This document shows, piece by piece, positions 48,138 through 61,100 of a stretch of 64,000 nt of DNA. Numbering within the stretch: the first letter of the stretch is position 1; the number at the start of each line of letters is the position of its first letter. Origin of the DNA: Epiperipatus broadwayi. Lineage: Eukaryota > Onychophora > Udeonychophora > Euonychophora > Peripatidae. The stretch covers positions 2,972,536-3,036,535 of the forward strand of contig JAQFVV010000049.1 in NCBI GenBank assembly GCA_028023455.1, given 5' to 3'. The translations under genes and the position numbers were made by a program. The notes beneath the pieces were generated by a model. It was given only the letters and a program-made list of their open reading frames with translations. It ran no database searches and was not told the DNA's origin.

Positions 48138-48182
<45 letters not shown>
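48138..48182. repeat. (CA)n(TA)n microsatellite
   Basis: Directly joins the right end of PLE2. Confidence 0.93.
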
Positions 48183-51100
48183 TTAAAAAATTTTAAATTT
48201 AAGATATATTTAACTATATGATGTTAATTTTGTTTATAACAATCTTTTAAAAAGTGTAACTAAAGTAATTCATGAGTATTTGATATGTGAAAATTGTGCT
48301 GATGTTTGAGAGAGACATTTCAATGGGAATGATAATAGTATATGGTTGGGAAAACTGGCCATGATCAATACTGCATTAATAAATTTAATAAATAAATGTT
48401 TAAAGTTAAAGTTTTAAAAAGACAAGTTAAAATTAAATGCATATATTTATTGTTGATAAAAATTAATATTTAATAAATGAATATAAATATTTTAATTATT
48501 AGTAGTACATAATAGAAGATTAATATTTGATTTTAATAATATCGAATTATTATTTTAAAAATTGTTATAAGATATTATTTATTTTAAAAAATATTTATTT
48601 TTAAAAAATGAATTGTTAGTTTATTTTTAGATTATTACAAGCGTCTGTAGCTTTGTTGTAAAAACAGATGTTAATTAGACACATACACACATGCTTGGGA
48701 GTTTTTTTTAGTAAAGTTGCAAAGCTATTTTAAAAATTCTGTTATAAAATTTATAAATATTATATTGGCTATCATGAGATAAAAATAAAAATAATTAATG
48801 TGAAATATTAAATCTGATTTTTAAAATACTGTTTAAAAACATAACGAATAAAAATAGACTTAGTTTGTTTATAAAAATAATCTTATAAAAGTTAAAAGTA
48901 AAGTAAGAAAGTATATTTTAAAAAATGTTTAATGGATTTAAATAAATGATAAAGATTGATTTAAGAATTTAATAATGTGATAAATAATAAATATTAAATA
49001 AGTCATTATTTATTTTTAATTCTATCTTGTTGGTAAAATATGTAAATAAGCTAGCAAGTCGATTGTTTAATTCACCAATCAAGTGGGAGTTTTCTTCCGG
49101 TATAAAACCAAGGTTCAATTGTTCGGAGGGGACTTGTGATTGAAATTCTTAAAGTAAAAGGTGCTATTAGAAATAGCTAAGTAATTATAGACGCTCTCAA
49201 AATCGTTTTAAAATTATAAGAGAGTAGTTTTTTAAAATAATTTATAAAAGTTACCGATAAATATGCAGTGTTAATTTATTATAGTTCCCTATTGATCGTT
49301 TTCCTATTAAAGCTCAATTTACTATCAAATAATCATGAAGACATCGTATGAGGATAAAATATATTGGAGACTTTATACTAAAAATTTAACAAACGCTGGA
49401 TTAACTTGGAGAGTTTCTAGATGCATAAAAATAATACGTTGGACCTTATATAATTTTAAAAGCTGATGGTAATTAATTTTTATAAAATAGATATTTAAAA
49501 GAATGAGAAATACTTCTTTATGAAGAAAGTATTTGTGAATTATAAATCTAAGTATATAACTTAGTAAAGATGGTAAGTAATAATGATTACATAAATACTT
49601 GCCTTGTTAAGTCTTTATGGTTTAAAAGACTAAATTCTGACAGTTTTAAAAGGCAAATAAATTGGAGATTTAATAAGTAAAGAAATACCTGTATAAAAAT
49701 TATTATATTATTAAAGTCTGAACGCTGGTCGTATAGAAGACTTTAAAAGTAATCTTACCTAAATATCTGTTACGGAATGCGCAAATCAAATATACGTGGA
49801 TATCCAAATCAAATCAATTAAAATAATTAAACAAGAACTTTATAAATTATAGACTAATACTAAAAAATAATAACTTTAAAATAATTTTCCTATAAAGAAA
49901 AGAATATGGATCCTATAAACTATTTTAATTTTATTTTGTTTTATGGTGGAACTGACTTTTATTTTATTTTTTTTTTAAAAAAAAAACGTTTTCATTTATT
50001 CCATAAAAACTTTTAAAAAACACGTGATGTACCGGAAAAGGAAGTAATGTTTGGTGAAAATTTGTACCTAGGAAAAAGAACAATTATAGCTGGAAGAAGA
50101 CACCGTTGGATGTTATGTAATATGTTTTATTTATTGACTAACATAAATATTTAATTAATTATTAATTTATTGAAAGATAGGAAAGGTACATTTACATTTT
50201 TTTTTTAAAATAATAACTAAATATTAATATAACTTTTTATTGCATAAAGTTTATTTTATAATTATACAACACGTAATATTTTAAAGAATAATTGTTGAGT
50301 GTAAATGTGAAATTATTTTGTAAAACTGAAATCTTGGAGGACATCGTGTGACGGACTGTACATTGAAGTATCATTTATGGTAAAAATTGTGTAATAATAA
50401 TAATAATTTGATGTATTTACTATGTTTTCTTTAGATCAACCAAATGTTATATGATTATTGAATGAATGTATTAATGTTTAAATAATATACACACATAAGA
50501 TTAATAATAGCAGTTTTATTTTAATATGCATATTTTAAATTGATGATGTAAATTTAGTACAACGTAATATGAGAACCTAGAAATAATTATATGATTCTTT
50601 CGTGAATAAATTTTAATGTTTCTGTTACAATATTAGGAATTAGATTTTATTAGCGTAAGTTATTTATTTTTCTTTTAAAGTTAGTAAGAAGTATATAAAG
50701 TCTATATTTTTATTTATTTTTATTAGATAAGTAAGTTAATTTTATGTAGAAATTTATATCTTGATTGAAGGCTTATTGTATATAGAGGATGAGGTATAAG
50801 AGAGTTTGGATCGTTATTATTTTATTTTGAAATTGGTCATTTGTTTTTCTGAAATTAAATAAGGTTAAAATGACTTTTGTAGATAGAAGTTTTTTAAGAA
50901 GGAATAAGAATAACAAGTAAAGAAGAGTAATAATTTAAATAGAAAAGAATCATAGAATTTCATTTAACATCATACTTTATAAAAATTGAAATTAGTGAAT
51001 AATTTAAAATGTTATTTTTAAAAGAACATATACCTATTGCATATTTTGATAAGACATGTGGTATGACATTATATCGGAATGAAATAAACAGTGATAATCA

Positions 51101-52451
51101 ATAATTGTTATTATATTACAAAGTTCTATCAGTTTATACATTAATTGATCTTTGAGTAATATTAATGGTACATTTAATACATACTAGTACATTATAATAT
51201 AAATAGCAGTAAGACTTAAGTGAAATAGCATTTTTAATTATTAAAGTTTATTTATTTACATATATGCTACATGAATGATATTTCACATAAACCTTTTCTT
51301 ATATTAATTGATGACAAATGATGTTTATTAAAATTTAAAGTCATAAACTTAATTAAATGTTATTGATAGAACATTTAATAAATGTATAAATTATCTACTT
51401 ATGATTATGGAAATAGTAACAGTGTAAAAATCTTGTATTATTATTTTTCTTATTTTTGTTTATTTTCTTTAGTTCCATTTAAATGTAAATAGTGTAAATA
51501 AGTTATTTGTTAAAGTTGATGTAAATAAATTTGTTAAGTTGTTTTAAAAGTGTGTCGAATTCATTATTTTACACCACAGCATTTGACAACAGATAATTTG
51601 AATGTACATAATATTTGCACAATATGAATTTATTATTTTATTATTTTGAGAAAGAAACACAATATTTTCATAATATAACTTATAGAAATTGATTGACATT
51701 AACATATAATATTACAATGGTCATAAAGTAATTATAATGCACAATATAAGAGTATAAGATTATTTATTGCCACAGATTGTTAAATTATAAGATTTTGGTC
51801 TATTTTAAAATTAAGATACTATATGGAAATGAAAGACATGTATATGATTTACTTATTTTCTTAATGATTAAAAGTATAATCAAATAGATAAGATTAAGCT
51901 ATACACTAAAGATTATTATTGTTAGTTATTGTTATTAGAATAAGTTAGGTGTATTTAGGTTTGATATTAAATCCCTTATCATTCCTATCTACATGAATTA
52001 TTATTACTTTAAGATAATTAGAAGAACCTGAGATCATTTAATTATAGTTCCTTAACAAAAGATTGAGATTTATTTATCTATTATTAAAAAAGATAATTCA
52101 TTTATAAAAGTCATAAGAATGCTGTAGAGTTAGTAATGAGATAATAAAGAGGTAATAGTATTCTTATGCCATTGAGATAGTGTCTTGGAGACATTGGCTC
52201 AATGTAAATCTGATTACCAATTGTAACTTCACTTCACAGTCTCATGATTTTAATTAAATATTTATTTAATTAGTACATAATATTGAACTATATTAATTTT
52301 TGATAAGTTTGTAATAAATCTGATAAGTTATAATATTATAAAATATATTACAGATATTTGTACCTATTTTAGCTGAGCATAATGATTTGATTGAGCTAGT
52401 CATATTAAAAATTATATCATATATCGAGAAGTGAGGGTACAATATATATAT
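48183..52451. other. gene-free DNA; unexplained 2.5-kb segment
   Basis: No open frame of note. GGTATAAAAC at 49099-49108 with a nearby GC-richer stretch looks like a core promoter. AATAAA followed by TG-rich sequence near 51530-51560, then ATTTTACACCACAG, looks like a transcript or LTR end. Between them GA(A/G)GACA(T/C)CGT recurs (49339, 50096, 50340). Possibly a long LTR or a non-coding transcript; I cannot show either. Confidence 0.4.
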
Positions 52452-52777
52452 GGCTGCAGAAAGGAGTTTGCTATCAACTGAAAGGAGACCCTTTGATTCC
52501 TCATGGAGGCCTTAAAGGAACCGAGCAGGGCAAATTCCTAATGTCCACTCCATACGTTCTTGTCATTGCAGCTGTTATTACTATGTGATTATTCATATAG
52601 TATACGAACATGGATGGGCTGCCCACCAACATGCATTAGCCAGCATGGTGAGTTTATTGGCTTTTTACCTCTGAGTTTAAGATCAAGAAACACCATGGTC
52701 TTTCTTCTCAGTGCCTGATAAGGCAGAATGAATGTTTGTGTAAATGATAAATATTTTTCCCATACATATATACAATT

Positions 52778-53757
52778 ATGACAGACAAAAATAAAGCATG
52801 GCCCTTATTCCCAGGAGGCTGTAAAGTCACCAACCAAGGCAGCGGTTGGTGGCTGAAGGTGGAGGGTGCTAAGAATCCCCTGATTGCAGACCCAGGCTGC
52901 CATTTGATGACGACTTTTTATTTAGGTACTTACAACTGCAGATCACTTTCAAGTGAAGAAAGATTGCAAGAATTAGAAGAAGAACTGTCTTATATTAAAT
53001 GGAAATTATTGGACTTTGTGAAGTTAGAAGAAAAGGAGAAGAAACAATTGATTTAAATAGTGGACATATACTCTATTATAAAGGCACACATATTGGAAAT
53101 ACAAGTGGAGTAGGATTCATTATAAATAAAAAGTGGAAGAACAATATTGTGGAGATTGATGGTGTATCGGACAGAGTGGCAAGATTAGTTATACAACTTA
53201 ATAGCAGATACCAAATGCAGATAATTCAGGTTTATGCCCCAACAAGTTCTCATAGTGATGAAGTAGTAGAAGATTTTTATATGGATGTACAAAAGGCTTT
53301 TGATCAGAGTAAACAACATTTTAAAATTGTTATGGGAGACTTTAATGCTAGAATTGGTAGACAAATGAAAGATGAAATTGCTGTAGGTAATTTTGGTTAT
53401 GGTAATAGAAATGAGAGAGGACATAGACTTGTGGAGTTTGCAGAAAAAGAAAAACTTTATATTATGAATTCATTTTTTGAGAAAAATGTTAAAAGGAAAT
53501 GGACATGGAAGCATCCAAATGAAGGTACAGCAGAATTGGATTATATTTTGACTAACAGAAAATACATATTTCAAGATTGTAATGTTCTTAATAAATTTCA
53601 CACAGGAAGTGATCATCGATTAGTAAGGTGTAAGTTACGTGTTAATGTAAAACTAGAGAGACAAAAATTATTAAGAAAAACAATATTTACAGTTGATATT
53701 CCTAATCTTCAGAAACATTCTAATGAATTTAAATTAGAACTTACAAATAGGTTTTAA
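52778..53757 (+). pseudogene. RTE2 endonuclease region (frameshifted)
   Basis: The first frame from the ATG at 52778 (MTDKNKAWPLFPGG...TYNCRSLSSEERLQELEEEL) loses one base near 52998 relative to RTE1. The endonuclease therefore continues in another frame from about 52999. There it reads GLCEVRRKGEETID (catalytic Glu), VYAPTSSHSD, GDFNARIGRQ, LDYILTN and TGSDHRLVRC, the full APE-type motif set. The frame ends at a TAA (53755-53757) where RTE1 has a Gln or similar codon. Role as in RTE1: target-site nicking. Confidence 0.93.
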
Positions 53758-53863
53758 GTGTTAAGAGATTTTGAACATGATTCAGATTTGAATAAAATTA
53801 ATATGAAAATAACTGATACACTTTTAAAACTGCAACAAACATAGCTGGTAGAAAAATCAGCAA
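53758..53863 (+). pseudogene. RTE2 linker with two frameshifts
   Basis: Homologous to RTE1 7595-7708. One A is missing from the ACTTTTAAAACTGC run (about 53829) and further bases from the AAAAATCAG run (about 53854), moving the reading frame into that of the reverse transcriptase. Confidence 0.8.
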
Positions 53864-55732
53864 TTGACTAATAAAATTTCTACTGAGACTAGAGAATTTA
53901 TGAAGAAAAGAAGAAATATGAAGATATACAAAAATGATGTATTAAAAAGAATTGAATATCTCGAATTTTGTAAAATGGTACGGAAAAGAGTTGAAAATGA
54001 TATAAGAAAGTATAACTGTGAAATAGCAAGGAAAGCTGTAGAAGAAAATAAAAGTCTCAAAAATGTTAAACAACATTTTGGTATTGGTAGGAAATTTATA
54101 TCTGCAATAAGAAAAAAAGATGGAATTATTACTAAAAAGAGAGATGACATCATGAAATTGGTAGAAGATTTTTATCAAGAATTATATAGTAATAAAGAAC
54201 AAGTACCTCCTATATCTATTACATCTTCTGAATTGCCCAGAATTTTAAATGAAGAAGTGAGACATGCAATTAAGTGTATGAAGAAAGGAAAGGCTCCAGG
54301 AAATGATGGAATTATAATTGATATATTAAAAGAAGCAGGTGAAGAAATAGAAACAATTTTAGCAAAGTTATATACCAAATGTCTAAATGATAAAGATGTA
54401 CTGGAAGATTGGAAGAATGCAGTAATAATATTAATATTTAAAAAAGGTGATAAAGAAGATATTAGAAATTACAGACCTATCAGCCTTTTATCAGTTTTAT
54501 ATAAAATTTTTACCAAGATAATTACAACTCGTCTACAGAGAACTTTGGATTTCCACCAACCAAGAGAACAAGCTGGATTTAAAAGTGGTTTTAGTACAAT
54601 AGATCATATCCAGGTATTGAGAGAAGTCATAGAAAGGACAAACAAATATGAGTTGTCATTATGTTTTGGATTTGTAGATTATGAAAAGGCATTCGATTCT
54701 ATACACATTTCTTCAGTGATTAAAGCATTGGATCATCAAGGTATAGATCCAGGATATTGTCATATTTTAAAGAATATTTATAAAAATGCAACAGCAACAA
54801 TTAGATTACATAATGATACTGGAAAAATCAACATTGAGAAAGGTGTAAGACAAGGTGACTCCATATCTCCAAAACTCTTTACAGCAGTGCTGCAAGAAGT
54901 ATTTTGTGGATTAAAATGGGAAACTAAAGGAGTGAAAGTAAATGGAGAGTATTTAAGTCATTTAGATTTCACAGATGATGTAGTTGTTTTTGCAAATAAT
55001 GCTTCAGAGCTGCAGGAAATGTTGCAGGAGTTAGCAGATGAAAGTAGAAAAGTAGGACTAAAGATAAATGTTAAAAAGACTAAAGTAATGTTTAATCGAT
55101 TTGCTCAAAATATGAAAATAAAGATTGATTATGAAGAATTAGAAGAAGTTAACAGTTACAAATACCTTGGTCAGATTATTAATACAGATGGAAACATAAT
55201 GGAGGAAATTAATCATAGAATTAAACTTGGTTGGAGTGCTTTTGGTAGAAATAACTTGATACTAAAAGGAAATATGCCTATGTGTTTGAAAAGGATGGTT
55301 TTTAACAAATGTGTTTTACCAGTTCTTACTTATGGATCTGAGACTTGGACACTTAATAGAAGAGCAATACAGAGACTTCAGACCACTCAAAGGAGTATGG
55401 AGAGATGTATGTTGGGAGTAACAAGAAGAGATCGAAAACGCAATGTATGGGTAAGACAACAAACAGGTGTTACTGACCTTATTGAAAAAATTAAAAGATT
55501 GAAATGGAGTTGGGCTGAACATATTGCTAGAAGAGATGATAATAGATGGACAATTGAAATTTTAAACTGGATTCCAAGAGATTGTAAAAGACCCAGAAAG
55601 AGACCACATGTGAGATGGATGGATGAAATAAGAAAATGTGCAGGGGTGTTGTGGAGAAGAGAAGCTAAAGATCGGAGAAGATGGATTAAACTTGGAGAGA
55701 CCTTCATCCTGCAGTGGATTGATAATGGTTGA
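53864..55732 (+). pseudogene. RTE2 reverse transcriptase (open frame, altered active site)
   Basis: 622 codons open. Motifs by residue: KGKAPGNDGI about 143, FKKGDKEDIRNYRPISLLSVLYKIF about 195, VDYEKAFDSI about 270 (first catalytic Asp), GVRQGDSISPKLF about 327, LDFTDDVVVF about 366-375. The usual FADD is FTDD: both aspartates remain but the small residue before them is changed. After this come VLPVLTYGSETWTLN and the C-terminal HIARRDDNRWTIEILNW...GETFILQWIDNG. Copies RNA into DNA at the nicked target. Without the in-frame endonuclease it is listed as part of a dead element. Confidence 0.92.
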
Positions 55733-55734
<2 letters not shown>

Positions 55735-55773
<39 letters not shown>

Positions 55774-55790
55774 TATATATATATATATTG
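55735..55790. repeat. (TA)n microsatellite at RTE2 3' end
   Basis: A TA array directly follows the RTE2 tail. It may be target sequence or a modified tail. Confidence 0.93.
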
Positions 55791-58482
55791 TAATAGCATA
55801 AATATATGGCCATAAAAGAATAGTCCTGGATTGATAATGCCTGCAAATTGTGGCACATTTGAAACAGAATAAAAATGGGGGTATGTTCTTTTTATGCTCA
55901 CAAATCTGGGAGTCATTTGTAAGTGAATATGTATAATGATCATGGGAAATGAAAACTTTATTCTGAATAAAAATATAGCCCAATCTTTGGTCATCTTTTG
56001 CAAAATGAATAAAAATGTACCCTGAAGTTAAAATCTATTTATAACAGAATAAAATTATGGTTTGTACTGTCTCTTGTGTCATAGCTTAATTATTGTTCAC
56101 CATTTGTAACAAGATGAAAATATAAACCAAAGAAGATCAATCCTAATTTAACACTGCCCATGAACTGCAGTGTCATTTGAAACGGAATGAAAATAACAAA
56201 GTAAACTAAAACGTATATCAATCAATGAATAACAATCTATCTCTTAAGTTAATAAAACAATGATAATAATCTTTGTTATAACATCATAAATTCCCATAGT
56301 ATTTAAAATGAATAGAAAACAAGCAAATTCATTATTTTACACTATTCTAAAATATAAGCATTAATTGCAATAAGCCAAAAATAAAGCGATAAAATTGAAT
56401 ATCGCTATCTTATAAATAACACTATGTACCTATTATATCAATTCCTTATAATAGAATGAAAATAATGACAAAGAATTACACAGCTACGTTTTATTATTCC
56501 TCATGAATCAACACACTGTTTATAATAATACAACTTGTACCAAAAGTCAAACAATATTTTTATTTCTATTTAAACGCATTAATTCATGGATGGATGAAAT
56601 AATAATCTTAATATACCCTACATGTTTACAATATCAATGTTATTTCACTAAATACATAACTGAATAATTGATTTCTAATTACAATTAAATAAAATAAAAG
56701 TGCTGCTAATTCGATCTTGATATTTCACTAATATCAATGTACTCTTATTAATTAAGTCAATTATAATAAGATTAAATACTTAATAATTATAGAAAATCAA
56801 TTAATGTAATATATCGTTTCATTTTCACCCACTTAATGTATTATAGAATAAAATCAACTTATTAAATAACCTTAAGATTTTCAATATTCAATAAAATAAA
56901 TAATAGATTGCTATTTGATGCTTATTCCAACAATTGACAAACCACATTCAATTACTTTTCAGTTTATTAAAGCTAAGTTATTAAAACTTTAGACTATAAC
57001 TGTCAAAGCATATGAAAAATTGTTAGATTTATTATAATCAAAAATTAATATTAAAATTTAATATTGAAACTAACACTAATGATCTTTTATTACAATTAAA
57101 GTAAATCATTCTAATATGTAACAGAATAAAATACATTATTACTATTACCAGCTCTATAACTGAATAATATTATGATCTTTATGGCTGCATACTGACCCAG
57201 TATAATATTTAATTTCATCATCAATGATTTAAAATAAAATACAGACATTGAATTGCAATTACTTTTACTCATCTTCAATAATTATCATATTTGCATCTTT
57301 ATCAATCATCAAATCAATTCATATATAATTTCTCTTTTAGTATATCTCTAGTAAAATAATAATTACAATAGGTTTCCAATTATTTATTAAATATTAAAGA
57401 ATGCCAAATCAGTTAATTTATTACTGTATAAAAGCTATATCTAGTCAACAAATAAGCATTAAATACAATACGAAAAAAAATATATAAAATTGTAATTTCT
57501 ACCCATTCTGTGTTTTTGATTTCTGAATTATTTTTATAACTGCTTCTGATGAATCATATGATATAATCATTTAGTGAATATTGTCTCCTCCAAATATGAT
57601 TAACCAATAAATTTACATTGTAAAGTTGAATGGCAACTATGCATGTTTACTGGATTTGAATTAGTTCAAAATTTATTAACATACTAGTATAAATTAAACT
57701 CAAAAATATACATATGGCAAATAAACATTTAAAATAAATGCATATAATCTGATTACACTTTAAGCAATAGGTTTTCAATTGACATTAACTTCATATTTAA
57801 ATATGTGATTGCACACCAATCTCCACTTACTGGATACTAAATACAAACACATATACTTATGTAAAACAAAAAAATGTTGTAGAATGTTTATACTTTTCAA
57901 AATATAGGGGAATACATATAGAAATATAGTTAATCAAAATATATATATATCTTATTTGTTAATAACATTTGTCTAAATCGCATGTTGTTATTAAATTAGT
58001 AATGATTGGCTGTCTGAGAGACAACGGTAGGCGCATGTGAAGACTAGCAACCTTTCAATTATTACTTATTATTTGTTAATATAAATAAAAAATGAATATT
58101 TTAAATTAAAGCAATAATTACTATTCTGTAAAATATAAATTCAAACTTAGAAAAACATAGCTTTCTTATATTTAGGGATATAAATAGATTACAACTTAAT
58201 GTAAAATTATATCACTATTTATATCAACAAATAGTATACATTTTAAATGAAGAGAAAAAAAAAATATAGCGATAATAATAATAAATATAAGCAAATGAAC
58301 CTGAGAAATAGTCTTTAAATATGGCAATTGAAATATAGAGCTATTATAGTTATAGAGTTTACTTTTTTTTATCATAATTTGATATTTTGTTATTCCAATA
58401 GAAATATTATGAAAAGCTATAAGATTCAATGTTCATTTTATTAATTTCATTACTTTCCAAATATCCAAATTATCTTTTCATT
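55791..58482. other. non-coding DNA with faint periodic motif
   Basis: No gene. A GAATAAAAAT / GAATGAAAAT word recurs at irregular intervals from 55864 to about 57122, often after CATTTG(A/T)AAC. It could be a decayed satellite or chance in AT-rich DNA. Confidence 0.45.
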
Positions 58483-58598
58483 CACAGATATTTGAGATTG
58501 ACATATATATATATATAGTGTACAAACGCTAATTTATATGCACAGATATTTGAGATTGACATATATATATATATAGTGTACAAACGCTAATTTATATG
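58483..58598. repeat. 58-bp perfect tandem duplication
   Basis: CACAGATATTTGAGATTGAC-(AT)n-AGTGTACAAACGCTAATTTATATG is present twice, back to back (58483-58540 and 58541-58598). Confidence 0.95.
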
Positions 58599-60505
58599 CA
58601 TGATTATGCAATATAGATATACTTTCATTGAGCAAGTCAATTCGTAAAACAATATAAGTGAACCGACACTAGTTTCATCCATTACTATGCTATGAAAATT
58701 CAACTAATATTTATCCCATATATAAATAATACATCAAGTTCATAAAATTATATTAGTAGATGACCATAATCTTTGTGTACATTTTTCTGTTAACATTTTT
58801 CTGTTAACATTTAGACTTCATCATTGAAAAGTAGGCAGTATCCATTTTTAGAGCAAAAAAACATTCGCTTTTATAATAAATTATCACTCCTCACAAATCC
58901 TCAACAGTGTACATTTCTGGGTGAATATTGATGTTTTTCACCGCATCATTTTGTCTAGTTAAATATATACTTTAAAATAAATAAAAAGAACATCACGTAA
59001 AAAAAATTAGATGTGCTACTATTAAAGCTAAAACAAGAGAGAGCATTTTTTCTATCCAGTTATATTTATAACATTTTCCATTGATGTCAAAGTAATTATA
59101 GCAATACCTTTTTAATTCTTTAGCCAATTCCAACTAGTGTCTCTAAAATAAAAAAAATTTACTTAAAATAATGACAAATAAAAAAATTCACAATTATTAT
59201 ATAACAAACATTTACTTTTATAAGATACAAATAAAATTCTTTCACTCCATCACAAACCAAACAATTAAGACTACATTCTTTCATATTACAATTGAAATAA
59301 ACTTTTTATACATAACTTTCAAATATAATATTATACAAACAAAACAACAAATATATTAAAGACATTAAACATTTAGCTGCATTGGTTGAAGTTTATTATC
59401 ATCAAGGCAGTAACAAAATACATATAATAACAAAAGAAAAATAGTTTTATCCAAACTATATGCTTTATTATTCACATATCAATTTTAAAATGAATAAAAT
59501 CAATTCACAATATTATGCAATACAATTAATAATAAACAATTTTTTACATCAATATTACCATCATTATAAGAACACAGTTCAATACTTCATAGGCTAAGAT
59601 ATCTACCATCAAAATTTAAACAAGAAAGGAAAAAAAAATTATGAATGACATTTTACCAGCCAAAACCTGAAACTTATCTCAAACTTCAGTAGGTACAGTG
59701 TATATTATTTTTAAATTACCAGTTTGAAATTCCATATCATATTAACTTATTTGCATAGTTATACAGATCTGACAGAGATGAGTGTTTATACATTTTAGAA
59801 ATCTTTATTTAAGGATTTTTTCTTTAATAACTTTAGAAATCTGTAACTTAAATTCATGATTGATACAAAACAAAATGATTTGAACTTATGCAGTGCTTTT
59901 TAGAAACAAAATCGATTTATATTTGTTCAGTTGTCACCTGATCTCTATCATCTAGTATGTATTGATTAGTCAAGTTTATCTTAAGTAAGAGCACTGAATT
60001 AATAAAGATTTTGGTCAGAAAAACATATTGTAAGCTGAATTTAAGAGGCTTTTTGATTTTTAACATACATTTTAATTATAAAATAACATAAACTCAAAAA
60101 ATTGATTCATTTTAGTTGTATTTTAGCAATATTTTCTGCAACAATGAAGTGCTGTTAAAAAAAAAAAAAACATTTAGTAAATAATTAAAAACATATGCAG
60201 AATTTTTTGTTATAAAAATGATTAAGAGTATTTTATGACAAAGTATAATTTTTCTCTCGCCAATAACTACTACTGTTTAAGCATTAATATAAGTTTTAAA
60301 TTATACAGGTATAAAATTTTAGTTTTAAAATCACATAGACATGGATACATAAAAACAATCCTTATATGTAATTTATGAAAATTTGAAACTCATCATTTTC
60401 CAACTAGTTTTATAAATTACTAACAAAATATATAGTAAGAATGTATCAATCCCCAATTGTCACTAATGGTGAAGATGTGGATTATCACAACAAAATGATT
60501 CATAC
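58599..60505. other. gene-free DNA
   Basis: AT-rich, nothing recognised. Confidence 0.6.
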
Positions 60506-61100
60506 ACTAAATATCACATGATCACCATTTTCTCTGATTATGCAAGCTGTTAGTACAGTAGCAAACTTTCCATACAGTAGTGCTATAGATGAAAATCATA
60601 GTAAGCAATGGATGCAAAAAGGTTTGTGAATAAAATCTCTATACAGTGCCAACTCATCCAATATTGCCAGAATAAATTGTAGGGTGTGGTTTTATCAATG
60701 ATGAGTCTTGAATATGAGAGTGTGGCATCTAGTTTTTAGGATCTAATGCAACTTTATAGCATCCACCATTTACCTTTTTAATTAACTGTAAAGCTATTAA
60801 AGAAACCAAAACACTAAAATGTATCTATACTGAATTGAGTTCAGATCTGTATGACTATAAAAGTGAATGAGTTTGGATTAAATTCATTACTGTGTGTTCA
60901 TTTTGGATTCCTAGCTTTATAGTTGGCTAAAAAGATTGCATTAAATCCTAATATCTATGTGCACAACATTTAGATCCAAGGCTTCTCATTGATGAGAGCC
61001 ACAAGCACTTAAAATTTAGGGCTTTTTTGCTCAAACCTTCTTGTATCTACTGATTATTATGGCTTGCATTGCATGACACTTCTGTATGGAGAGTTTTCTA
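60506..61100. repeat. family C inverted pair (copies 3 and 4)
   Basis: 60506-60770 is a family C copy read on the minus strand (GTTGCATTAGATCCTAAAAA, GCATCCATTGCTTACTATG in complement). 60930-61100 is a copy on the plus strand (GATTGCATTAAATCCTAAT, GATCCAAGGCTTCTCATTG, TATGGAGAGTTTTC). About 160 bp separates them. The plus copy carries UUGAUGA-GAGCC... but lacks the GAAAC-TA-GUC half; the minus copy is too decayed to fold. The pair repeats the inverted arrangement of families A and B and the PLEs. Confidence 0.75.

Larger units (their letters stand above)
46019..48138. mobile_element. PLE2: head-to-head inverted Penelope-like 3' halves
   Basis: Left arm 46019-47073 (element on minus strand) and right arm 47081-48138 (element on plus strand) are reverse complements over more than 1 kb with a 7-bp centre (47074-47080). 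Both are truncated at the same point, just after the RT catalytic core, so neither encodes a polymerase. Both tails end in the ACTGTATTT word shared with PLE1 and PLE3. Identical truncation points suggest one inverted duplication or templated foldback event rather than two independent insertions. Confidence 0.92.
52452..55733 (+). mobile_element. RTE2, full-length RTE-type non-LTR retrotransposon
   Basis: Starts with the same GGCTGCAGAAAGGAG as RTE1 and has a longer 5' leader (ATG of the first coding segment at 52778). It ends GATAATGGTTGATGA and runs straight into a TA array; a TA run also precedes the start, so the target was TA-rich and the TSD cannot be delimited. Younger-looking than RTE1: its reverse transcriptase is one open frame of 622 codons. 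It carries frameshifts and a stop in the endonuclease half. Confidence 0.95.

Noticed and set aside
57540-57570. CTGATGA at 57547 with a nearby ATCATATGAT palindrome
   Set aside because: No GAAA block and no helix I partner. A chance heptamer.
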